Assembly (NCBI GenBank): GCA_024516035.1
Contig: CM044961.1
Coordinates: 34,014,953-34,078,952 of the forward strand
Length of the DNA stretch: 64,000 nt
Direction: 5' to 3'
From: Bactericera cockerelli
Taxonomy: Eukaryota; Arthropoda; Insecta; Hemiptera; Triozidae
A program made the translations under genes and the position numbers. Positions 21,801-34,900 of the stretch are shown here, one piece after another. The stretch's first letter is position 1; each line of letters starts with the position of its first letter. The notes below the pieces were generated by a model. The model ran no database searches. It saw only the letters and a list, made by a program, of their open reading frames with translations, and had not been told where the DNA came from.

Positions 21801-24800
21801 CCAACTTTATTTCAAAGTTGGCTCGTCCTGAACCACATTTTTCTATGTGCAATCAAGCATCATGAGGACTTGTGCTTTTTCTCTATAAGCCATTAAACCC
21901 TTAGAAATCTTTCTGATCAAGAAAGTGGTCGATCGACCACCACTTCCTCCTGTCCCCAGGGCCCAAGTGCTGTTCTGACTCAGGGGACGCGGTTAGGTCC
22001 CTGTCGGGAAACTGCCACCCTATCGTGGTGCCGAACAATGACGACTTCTACTCTCAGTATGGGCGGCGGTGTCTCGAGTACAAACAGAGCGAGGGCGTGG
22101 CCAACTGCTCTGTGGGCGCTCTGCAACCCGTGAGTACTTTTTTTGGGGGGGAGGGGAAACCATGTAAATGTCATATAACGGCGAAGGAAATCCTCATGGA
22201 TAAATCGCAATTTCTGCGACAGATGTACAGAAATGAAAAACTCAACCCTGCAAACCCATCACCGAAGATCGCCAGATAATGTTGGACTCTTAACAACTAA
22301 AACCTTTCCGACTGTGACTCTTCACATGGGAAAGGTCAACCGGAACCACGTGAATACTGCTAACCCGTAAGTACTATGGATGCACTATGAAATCTATCAG
22401 TCAGCAGACGCAGCCGATTTAGAACATAACAGTTTATTGGTTTTTTTATTTGGGTTTAACGTCGCTTTTAACTACATGGTCATAAAACGACGGGGGTTTT
22501 ACCCTCCATTCGCAGGAAATTCTCAAATCTGATAACCACATTAACCTTACCCAGCCTGAGTGCGGCCGGAGTGCCAGGATCACGAAGTCTTCACCTCTCT
22601 GGACGTTGCTTAACTTCGGTGATCCTACGAGAACCCGTGCATTCAATGCGCCATGAAGCTATTGTAACACGTATTTTATATGACAACTAGCCGTTTGCCC
22701 GTGCTTTGCAACGGGACTAAATTTCAAATTTACTAAGGCATGGCCGTACTGCTGGACAGCAATGCCTTTTTGAACTTTTTATAATTTTTCTGGACAAAGC
22801 GATAATGGTTTTGGGGGGGTCAATTCTGAGACATTTTTCGCTATCTCTTACCGTTTTGGCTAAACAACTCCGGACAAACAAACAAACAAACAAACAAACA
22901 TAGGTAGGTAGGTAGGTAGGTAGGTAGTCCTTTTTTCTGTTTTATATATGACAATAATATGACATGTGACTAACCAAACTGACCTTAGTACAAGTTTCAT
23001 CGATAAGGCGGCTGACTACTAACCTGGAGGTTGGTGGTTCAAGTCCCGGTTTCAGCGTAGATTTAGTAAAGCATAGTTTGATTAGTTGCGATATCACGAA
23101 AGTGATTAAATATGATAACATATTTTATATGACGATAATACGAGACTAACCAACTAACCATAGCCGCGTTTTTCTTTTGGATTTAAAAAAAAATTCCAGG
23201 TTCGTTTTTTTTCCAAATATTTCCTTTTTCTTCCAAGTTTAGCTTCCCCACCATTCGTGAAAGAAAAATGCGTTTCGGTACTTTTAAAGATAAACAAAGG
23301 AAAAATGAAAACAAATCAGGAATGAAGAAATGGAAGCAAGAATTTTATAAATCCATTTTGGTTAACCAAACCGGAAGAAGATTTCTCCTCCTTTCGTTTT
23401 CTTCCAAGAGAAAAATGACTTTCTTCCAATTCGTCCATTTTATTCCATATGAATTCACTTAGGTTAGAAAGAAAAATACGTCTATGTCGTTGTGCATGGT
23501 CAGTTATAAACCTCCTTGACTTGTTCTGAAAGCCCAAGGGGTCTATTCACTCTCCATCCAATTCGTGTGCGATAACGCCACCCTACCATGGTGTCGGTAA
23601 GTTTGGTTTGATGCACCAACTCACCGCTGATAACAGGCGGCGCGCGGCGGCGGGTTGACAGAAAGTAGCCTAATAATGACTGACAGTAAAAAGAGTGGTT
23701 TATCAACCTTCTGTGTCGGAAGGTTGCTGATGGCTGCATAACTAAAATATTATGTTTCTGCATGACATTATTATTTATTTTCCTTGTTTAAACATGGTGT
23801 CTTCATAATTACTTGTTATAATTATGATTTGACAATGATTTTCCTTGTTTACTAATCATTTCCCTTCCACTAAGGGCAAATGGTTAGTTCGGTGCGAAGA
23901 TTACCCACACCTTTTTCGCATGTATGAATTCGGTGCCGCCTAAAAAAGGTGATGTACGAGTTCGGTGCGATCTTAATGACTTATAGATTGATTGTTTGTT
24001 TATAATGTACTAGTTGCTTGTTAACAGTCATCCTGCTGTTATTAAGTTAGTAGATTATGTTGTAGACAATTACATTCAGCAAGACTATCCATTTCCTCCT
24101 TGAAGGCCATGCCTAGGGTTAATAGTAGGGTTAGGTAAAATACAATGAAGGCCATGCCTTGGGTTTATAGCAGGGTTAGGTAAAATACAATGTAGGCCAT
24201 GCCTCGGTTTATTATTGAAAGCCATGCCTATAAGGAAAAAAATACTATAATTACCTGATCATCAGGGCACCGAATTCATACATGACCTTTTTTAGGCGGC
24301 ACCGAATTCATACATGACCTTTTTTAGACGGGACCCAACTCATTCATTTTTTTATTTTTCGCACCGAACCCGTACATAGCCCCACTGAGCTACCCATGCG
24401 CTTTTATAGGTGCATTCATTGTCTCTCATTTATTTAAAAAAGTTTAATAAAATTGAAAATAATTTGAGATCTCGAAATAGTTTTGTTTTGGTTACAAGCA
24501 GGACCTCTCAGCATTAACTAATCATGTAAAAATTGTTTTATTACAAATGTTGTCCTGTGAAATTCTTCATGAAAAAGCAGTGAAATAACCAGAATATCAC
24601 GATAAGTGTAATAATACCTCAAAAATATCTCCTTAGTTTTACTGCCCGATCAGGACTAATGAGTCACATTATTCCAGCAGTAAGTCGAAGATGTATTATT
24701 ATGTGGTCAAAATCCTAAATAGGAGGATAACCTGTCATGTCCCGGCTAAGTTTTAAACGTGTGACCTCTGGACTACCAAACCGACCGCGACGCTTTGAGC

Positions 24801-27800
24801 TACCGCGACAGACATCTTTGCAGGTTTTTTATTCCTTACATCTTTGCAGGTTTTTATTCCTTTCTGATTTTCATCCCTTCTGATTATTGTAATTTCATTC
24901 TGTAAAATAAAACCTAATAACACTTTAGTGCAAATTGTTTCATTAAAAAAAAATTCATCTCTTAACATGGAAGTTATTTGACATACGTGTTTTATTCTCC
25001 AATTGCTGGGAATCACCAAGGGTCGAACCTATTCTTCACCTCGCTGGACGTAGCTTCACTCCAACGATCTTACGAGCACTGGTGTAGTCAACGTGCCATT
25101 GACGCGAAGATAGGTTATCCATGGTTTTTTTTTTTAACGTCGCTTTCAACTGCAGGGTCATATCACGACGGGGGTTTTACCCTCCAGTCGCACGAAACTC
25201 ACAAACCTGCTACCCAAATTAACCACACCCATCCTATTTTGGGCCGGAATACTAGCATCACGAAGTCTTCACCTCGACGTTACTTAACTTCGGTGATCCT
25301 ACGAGAACCGGTGCATTCATCTCCAAACAATTAAAAACGCGTTCATATTGAACTACCGTGCTTATCACTATCGTAATTCGTCTAAATTCTTAATAACTAA
25401 GCACATTTCTCAATGCCATGGTAATCACGATTGAAACTCAGGAGGCCATTAACTACAGTTGTGGCGTTGTGCCTATAAAACATAGCAATCCAGATAAAAA
25501 TGTTGTTAAGTGACGTTTAACTACTTCAAACAGAGACTTGCTATGGCCGTCCAAAGAGGCAATGCGGTGGCCATACTTGGCACATTTCCTGTGAACCAAG
25601 GGCTTGATGGAGCTTTTGTACTGTGATTATACCAAATATAACAAAAAATTCTAAATAGTTTTTTCAAGTAAAAAAACTACTTCTCATAAATGGAATATTA
25701 AAGTCCTGATTCCCTATCAAGACGGAAGGACTTGAAAACTTGGCACAAATGACGACAAATAAAGTGCAAAAAAAATCAATTTTAACTTTTTTTTTTGCAT
25801 TATTGAGGTTAAAACGATCAATTATTATTATTATAGTATGCTTTATTAGATAAGACAAAAATATATACAACAAAATAAAATGAAATTATAAAGAAAAAAT
25901 AATAATAGATTGAACAAAGAAACAAGAACAAAAAAGAGAATGAAGGTCCTACCTAAAGGGTGGGGTTATTGCCTGTGGCAATCTCTTCCACCCAACAATC
26001 AGTCAATGAATGAATCAATTTATTGGATTTCGATTTTCAAGCATTAACAACTCACCTAAATACAACGACCTTTTCATATGTTTCTGAAAATCACTTTTTC
26101 CCTCCTTCAGATTGTACGCAGCACACATTTCATAGACGTGTCTTTCATGTATGGATCTCTACCCGAGAAGGTCTCAGAGTTGAGGTCGTTCAGCCGAGGT
26201 CAACTCAAGGTCAGAGCGGTGGACGGAAAAGCTTACATGCCAACCCAGGCGAGCTCCGGCTGTCCGTTTGCTAGGAAGAGCTGCTACAATGCCGGTAAGT
26301 TACATACTTAAAAAAAAGGACCGACCTCAGGAGCTTGATCGATAAGGGGGCGGACTTGTAACCTGGAGGTCGGTGGTTCAAGTCCCGGTTTCAGCGTAGA
26401 TTTAGTAAAGCGAGTTTGAGTAGTTGTGATATCACGAAAGTGAATAACACAAATATGATAACTTTTAAAAACTTTACTTAAAAAAAGGTAACGGAAAAAA
26501 TTCGGTCAAAATTTTCCGCTCCGGCCGGGATTCGAACCCGCAACCTCCGGGTCAGCAACCAATGCTCTTAATCACTGAGCCACGGAGGTCGGCGGTTACA
26601 TATAATTGAGTTACTTCTGAATCACGTTCCGGTTGGGTTTCGAACCCTTGACCTCTGGATTACCAGTTCGAAGCCGCGACGTCTTGAAAACTGAGCTATC
26701 GGGACTGACTACTTATCTACTACTGTTAGTTGGTACTGAATATTTGCTGATCCACTCTATAAATAACTGTTGATCCTCGCTATAAATCATTGCTGATCTA
26801 CTTTATAAAACATTGTTTGTCCTCTCTATAAATTATCACCGATCAACTCTGTAAATCATTGTTGATCCTCGCTATAAATCGTTGCTAATCTACTCTATAA
26901 AAACTTTGTTTATCCTCTCTATAAATTATTGCTGATCCACTGTACTACATACAAATCACTACTGATCCACTCTATTAATAATTGTTGATCCTCGCTATCA
27001 ATCATTGCTGATCCTCTCTATGAATTATCGCCGATCAACTCTGTAAATCATTGTTGATCCTCGCTATAAATCATTGCTAATCTACTCTATAAAAACTTTG
27101 TTTATCCTCTCTATAAATTATTGCTGATCCACTGTACAAACTGTACATATAAATCACTGCTGATCCACTCTATAACTCACCCCCAGGTGACGTGCGGGTG
27201 AATCAGCATCTGGACCTGGCGGTCAGTCAGACGGTGTGGCTGCGTCTGCACAACTACATAGCAGACAAGCTGATCCAACTTAACCCGCACTGGTCCAACC
27301 GGGATGAGCTGGTCTATCAGGAGACCAGGAGGATTGTGGGCGCTGTGTTCCAGCACATTACGTACAACGAGTGGCTGCCCATTCTCATAGGTGGGTGGGT
27401 AATAATAATTATCAGTCTCCCTGGCGTAACAGTTGTGACTACTGCCCGTAGTCCAGAGATCCTGAGTTCGATTCCCGGTTGCAGCAGACTTTTCGAAGAA
27501 AATTCTGTTCTCTCCAAACACGTGAGGCTGGCATTTCCGACCCTACCCAGGCTGGGTGAGGTTAATGTGGGTAGCTGGTACGATTCCCGGCGAATGGAGG
27601 GTAAAACCCCCGTCCTGTCTACCTCAAGTCAGGACGTGGGTGGGTAATTTTACGATTAACGTTGAACATTTTTTTTTCTCGAACCATTCTCATAGGTGGG
27701 TCCCATGTTTTTGTTGTTGCAGCCAGCTTGGCTACAACTGGAGGGGGGAATGATGGTCTCCAGCCAACTTTATTTCAAAGTTGGCTCGTCCTGAACCACA

Positions 27801-28912
27801 TATTTCTATGTGTGATCCATCGTGAGGACTTATTTATTTATTTATTTAGAAACTCTTTATTAGCAGAACATATATACAGACAAACAATGGTAAAAATTAA
27901 ATATAAAATTGACAGTATTAATAATATAAACAAGAAAAAAATAAATAAAATATATACATATGTCCTAACAATTTCCACATGGGGGTTTATTGTGGTCTTT
28001 CTTTGAGCTCTACTATACATGGTTTCTTTTTGTACATAACCTTTTGATACACCCTGTATTATCCAATGCAACTATTGCAGATCCTATAATATTTGGTACC
28101 TATATTATTTTGTTGAAACACTGTTCAAAATCCTATTACATTAGATATGTATATTATTGGCAACATATTATTCACATCAACATATTATTCACATCATTAG
28201 GACTTGGGACTTTTTCTTTATAAGCCAGTAACCCGTCAATCGCCCAAAGTAAAATTATGAAAAACCAGAATGAGAATCGGCCATACTTTTATTACCCATG
28301 GCCACCTATTCAAAAAGGAACCTCCTCCTCTTTGTCAATGTGGTGTTGTCCTTATACGGTTGCACACCTCCTTGAATGTTCTATCTTTGCTCCTGCCCGT
28401 ATCAATTTGTCCGCTATACCATCGTATATTAATGAAATTGACGCCCTGATACTATACCTGAAACAAATAAAATGCTATAGAAAATTTTAGTTTTAAACGG
28501 AAACGGTGCGAAAGACCATCAGATCTGTAGTTTTAAAGCACCTTATTTTTTAAAAAATCTTGAAATTTCCCCCCAGGCCAAAATTTCTAATATTAGAAAT
28601 CGGAAATATTATATTCGTTCTTGTTGTGATAATAATAAAAATGTTGTGATAATAATAAAAATATTTTTTTTTCAACAGGACCAGAGTACGCTCGGAAAGC
28701 CGGACTTAGCCCTACCAACTCTAGTTACTTCTCCGGCTACAATGACCAGGTCAATCCGTCCACACTGGCCGACTTTGCCGGAGGGGCTTTCAGAGGACTT
28801 CACAGTTTGATTCCAGGCGTCATAAAGTGAGTAGCGGAGGCTGGATGGTTTTCTGTAGTCATACCTGACTGATTGAGCAACTGTCCGTTATTTTTCAATA
28901 CTTACTTACTTT

Positions 28913-28947
<35 letters not shown>

Positions 28948-31900
28948 CAAAAAACATTACAGTGAATACATAAAATATATCCTATAATGAAAATACATCG
29001 AGCAGCATTAGCCTAGCCATTATTGTATTTTTTTAAAGGTTATTTATATGAATGCTAGATTAACACTTACTTTCCATGTCGATGAGTCATGATCGGTTTT
29101 CCCTATCTTACACAGTACGCAATCCGTGACTTACAGAGGTATTAAAAAAACGTCTATTAATTCCGCCGTTAATCACTTGTATCTCCAAAACTGCTTAATC
29201 GATTTTCTTCAAATTTGTTTTATATGGTAGAAATCAGAGCAAAAAAATATATATAAATATATTTTAACAAAAACGAACGCAATTCTTCTGATTTCTGATA
29301 TTATAAATTTCTCAGAAGTAAAATATATGTTCCGCTCTGACATTGCGGTAGGTTTAGTTAAAAATTAATCAAATAAGCGCATGTGTGTTTGCTATGCGGC
29401 AGGTAGACTAATAGACGCCACATGTGGTGACATTAACCTAGGAAGTGACGTCATGATGCTGTTTATTCTTAGCTCTAATTAATCTTATTCAATTATAATT
29501 ATGGCATCTAATTACTTGAATAGGTATATGTATGTGTGTGTGTCTGTGTTTTTTTTTTGTTTGATCATGTATGGTGTTACCCCTAAATGACAAAACTAAT
29601 GCTCTATTTGCAGACCAACTCATGAGCTGTAGAAGAAACAGTATGTCTTCCGTGTAATCCGTGTACTGTTTTGTGAATTCAGATTCTCACATGTTGGTAG
29701 GATTATGTAGGATAATAGGTATTAGATAGTCAAGTGTTTAACGCGCTAGTCTGGTAATCCAGGTAGCGTAGGAATCCGTTGGTTCAAATCCCACCCAGTG
29801 CATGAATATTTCCTCATTAATTTGAGATTGTGACCACATAATAATAAGACTCTGGGGGTTAGGTGGTAGAAAATGATTTAAGAATTAACCTCGCCTTCCA
29901 CTAAAGAGATTTTCACTAAAGAGAAGTCTGTCCCGGTACCTCAGTGGTAAAGGCGGCACTCTGGTGAATCAAAAGATTCCAGAGGTCGTGGGTTCGAAAC
30001 CCAGCCGGGACAAGACAAGTTATTCTCCCAGTTGGGATTTTTACCACATAATAATATGTCGTGGGCTTACTGCTGGAATAATGGGACTTTAATAGTCCCA
30101 ATCGGGCAGTATAAACAAGGCGATATTATTATTATTATTACTTTTCAGATTGGCAAACGAACGCCGGGGCTCGAACCGAGTACTCCCCTACTCCACGACC
30201 TTGCAGCGGCCAGGGGATTTCCTAGAGGAGGGCGACACCTATGACTCCACCCTGAGGGGGCTGGGGTCCCAACCCGAGCAGTACCAGGACCGGTTTATGA
30301 CGGAACAGGTGAGGGATCTTTAGACCTATTTTTCTTTTGGATTAAAAAAAATTCCAGGTTAGGTTTCTTCCAAATATTTCCATTTTATTCCAAGGTCAAC
30401 TTCAACACATTCGTGAAAGAAAAATGCGTTTCGGTACTTTTAAAGATAAACAATGGACTTAACCTATAAAAGAACTGGAAGCAAGAATTTTCTACTTCCA
30501 TTTTGGTGAACTTTGGAAGAGGAAGAGGAAATGACTTGATTCCAGTTTGGTTCATTTTATTCCCGTTTAGTTAACTTTGGTGAGAAAGAAAAATACGGCT
30601 TTTTACTTCCGCAAAATTTCTAATAATTATTCGAAATCGGAAGTAGATATTGTGTTCGTTTTTGTAAAAAAAAAAAAAAAAAAAAATACCTCCGATTTCT
30701 GATATTAGAAATTTGTCGGAAATAATAATAGTTATACAATGTTGGATACTTTAGACAAGTACCTTCATCATCATAGTGTGGCGTCATCGTGAACGATGGT
30801 AGCCAGACAGTGGAGGAATGACTCAGCACTTCTACCACTGTCTTTACATCAAGGAGGCTAATAATTGACAAGGGCCCCCAGAACCAAGCCAATGCTGGTC
30901 TACTCTCTGTTTATAGTCCCCCAGCCAGGGAACTTATACTTCCGCAAAATTTCTAATATTCGAAATTGGAAGTATTGTGTTCATTTTTGTAAAAAAAAAA
31001 ATACCTCCGATTTCTGATATTAGAAATTTGTCGGAGGTAATAATAGTTATACAATATTGGATACTTTAGACAAGTACCTTCATCATCATAGGGTGGCGTC
31101 ATCGTGAACGATGGTAGCCAGACAGTGGAGGAATGGATCAGCACTTCTATCACTGTCTTTACAAGGAGGCTAAGAATTGACAAGGGCCCCCAGAACCAAG
31201 CCAATGCTGTTCTACTCTCTGTTTATAGTCCCCCAGCCAGACTGCTGGTCTACTCCCTGTTTATGTTTATAGTCCCCCAGCCAGGGAACTTATACTTCCG
31301 CAAAATTTCTAATATATTATTCGAAATCGGAAGTATTGTGTTCGTTTTTGTAAAAAAAAAAAAAAATACCTCCGATTTCTGATATTAGAAATTTGTCGGA
31401 AGTATTAATAGTTATACAATGTTGGATACTTTAGACAAGTACCTTACAAATTAAAAAAAAACTAAGATAAGGGTTGGGTGGAAGAGATTTCCAAGCGTTA
31501 GGTGGTAGAGATTTACACAAGCAATAACCCCGCCCTTTAGGTAGGACTTTGGCTTTATTCTCTTATTTTTTTCTTATTATTTTATTCGATCTATTTTTTT
31601 CTTCATAATTTCATCGTATTGTTCTGTCAATATTGTACTTTGTCCTTACCTAACAAAGCGTAATATAATAATAATAAGATATTGAAAAAAAATGAAAAAC
31701 TATAGTTTGGTTTGTTGAAATTCCGCCCTTCTGTCTGTTCCAGATCACCAACTTCCTGCTGGACGGAGATGTGCCAGAGAGCGGCCGAAGCCAGTTTGGT
31801 GACGACCTGTCTGCCCGCGACATCCAGAGAGGCCGAGACTTCGGCCTGCGGCCATACGTGGAGTATCGGGAGCTGTGCGGCCTGCCGCAGGTCAACACTT

Positions 31901-34900
31901 TTCGCGACCTGAATGATTATATTCAGGGGGATGTGAGTGTAGAATGATTATATTCAGGGGGATGTGAGTGTAGAATGATTATATTCAGGGGGATGTGAGT
32001 GTAGAATGATTATATTCAGGGGGATGTGAGTGTAGAATGATTATATTCAGGGGGATGTGAGTGTAGAAGATTCGACAAGATTAGACATATGTATTTATTG
32101 TTGATAAATCATAGAACAAGGGCCTCATCGAGCCCTTGGTTGACAGGAAATGTGCCAAGTATGACCGCATGCCAAGTATGAGGGTAGAATAGTCGTGGTT
32201 GAGTGGAAGAGCTCATTTATGTGAGAACCGTGCCACTTTAAAGGAAGCAAAAAAGAAGAATATCCAGTGCATAGTCGTTAATGAACAGATTAAAACAATA
32301 CAACTTCTCATTTTTCTGTTTATAATGATTAAAATAGAGAGGTTAGTTGATGGCATGGACAATCAGAACTTTTACCTTCTGATGAGAGCAAATCAGCTCG
32401 AAACAGCTGTCCAGGTATGTTCTGATATCCATGTATATCCAATACAACTTCTCACTTTTCTGTTTATACTGACACTGAAACAATCAACTTTAAACAGAAT
32501 CAAATGGCTAATGGACGTGTTTAATCAAGCTGTTAGTGACTATGTACTCCACCATTAATAAATGAAAACATTAATTTATGCATTTTTTACAAACTTCACA
32601 TGCATTTGTAGTCAAGTGGTTAACGCGCTAGTCAGGTAATCCAGGTATCGTAGGGATCCGTTTTTTCGAATCCCACCCAGTGCATGTATTTTTCCTCATT
32701 AATTTGAGTTTGTAACCACATAATAATAAGACTCTGAGGGTTAGGTGGTAGAAAATGTTATGAGCATTAAATTCGCTTGGTGGTAATAATAATTAATTAT
32801 TCCGTGTCCGTGATGTAGGTATTGATGCCTGGTGGTTACGTTCCACTATGGAGTGTTATTATTTGAATTTATCGTTTAATTGGTTCCACCCTTCTATTTA
32901 TTTATTACGAAATAATAATAATAAATCATTTGTTTTATTTTTCAATTTTTTTTTTGTATACAGAAGACCCATCCTAAGCCATTTTAGTCTGTCCCGGTAG
33001 CTCAGTGGTAAAGGCGGCACTCTGTGAATCCAGATGTTGTGGGTTCGAAACCCAGCCGAGACATGACAAGTCTGTTATCTTCCCATTTGGGATTTTTACC
33101 ACATAATAATATGTCTTGGGCTTACTGCTGGAATAATGGGACTTTAAAAGTCTTAATCGGACAGGTATAAATAAGGCGATATTATTATTATTATTTTGGC
33201 TTCTATTCCAGCAAATCCGCCGTCTGGCCCAGGCTTACAACGACGTGAATGACATAGACTACTACATAGGGGGTCTCCTGGAGGCGACCATACAGGGGTC
33301 ATTGTCCTCCCCCTCCTTCCGATGTGTGTTCGCGGAGGCGTTCTACCGCTACAAGTATGGCGACCGTTACTTCTATGAGGGGTCGCCTTCCTACAACCCG
33401 GGAGCTTTCACACCAGGTGGGTGAATTAGGGTTTTTTTTTAATCTGAGTGTTCATAGCCTTTTTTTTAAAAAAATGTGAAATTTAGACTGTATTAGGGCA
33501 AACGGTATACTACCATATAAAACAAATTTGAAGAGAATCGGTTAAGAAGTTTTGGAGATACAAGTGATTTAGTATAAAATCTCAAAATTTCCACGTGCAT
33601 AAAATGTGAATCAATGGCGAGGAAGTATTGTGTTCATAATTCTAACAATATCTATAAAAACAACCTCCAATCGCTAGTTTTTCATGTATTACTTGCGATA
33701 AATTTCTAATATTAGAAATCAAAAGTATTTTGTTCGTTTTCGTAAAAAAAAATATATATTTTTTTGCTTCGATTTCAATTTTTTTTTCATATTTCTGCAC
33801 GTTTCATAACCTCCTTAGAAACTTTGGTTTTTTTTTATTTTGTTTCTTCCAGCTCAACTGAGTGCAATCAAGAGTTCATTCCTGTCGCAAGTCAACTGCA
33901 TTGGATCGGACAATATCTCACAAATGCAGGTGCTTGCATTCTATGAACCATCTCAGAGGTAACTATTTTCCGTTCTGCAATTCTGATTAAATTAAAAACC
34001 ATAGGTCCATTTAAACATTTTGTGGAGACACTGTCAGTCTGTCAATGCTGTATTATCTACACATAGTATAATTTATCTATAAGTACATAGTTAATTTTAT
34101 AGTAGGTAATATTCTAATTTTATCAATGTTACTACTCAAATCTATGTATTCTATCAACATAATAATTTATGCTATTATTGTTTTATGTAATTCTTGTATT
34201 AAATATTATGTAATGTTGCATATCATTTTTTTGCATGAGTCACGAGTTATACTTATAAGCTTTAGCTCGGAGTGCTCATGAAGACCTTTAAAGCTGGTTT
34301 ATACATAATATACAATCTCGAACCTGGCACTTAGGGCGGTGAAACAGGATTAGTTAATCTTAGTGCACACTATCCCTTAACTTTCACCTTGATATTAACT
34401 GTACAGGTCATATCTTTGTAGCTATTTTTTACCACTGTGGCGCTCTTGTAGTCAGCCTTCGCGACGGAAAATCTTGTTTGAAAATACCCATCGGTCAGCT
34501 GATGTTATTATTATTATTATTTTTCAACAATTTTGATCAAACTTTATTTACAATTTTATATACCTACAGGTACAGTGAAAGGGTATAATTAATTAAAGGT
34601 AAACAAAGTCTGATCAAGGGTGGTGATTATGCCTTTGGCATTGATAAAATCTAAGGGTTGGCTATAAATTTACTAATCCTGTTTCATAATACGGCCCTTT
34701 GTCTCCGTTCAGGTTTCTTCCTATTTTTAGGGTCCTATTTGAAATTTTTGAAAAGTCATTCTTAGTACGCACTATTAATTAAATTAAATACCAAAAGGAG
34801 ACTCTGACCTCTGTGCCAAATGGAGAATCATTTGGTCCAGATTATGAAACAGGATTGATTAAATAAATATAAATGGATTTTATAGGTACTCTCTAAGTGT

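Noticed and set aside
32987..33062. Possible functional tRNA gene (GAA anticodon-like)
   Set aside because: The cloverleaf is nearly complete, but the sequence is the head of SINE family C with several copies and a fixed 3' body.
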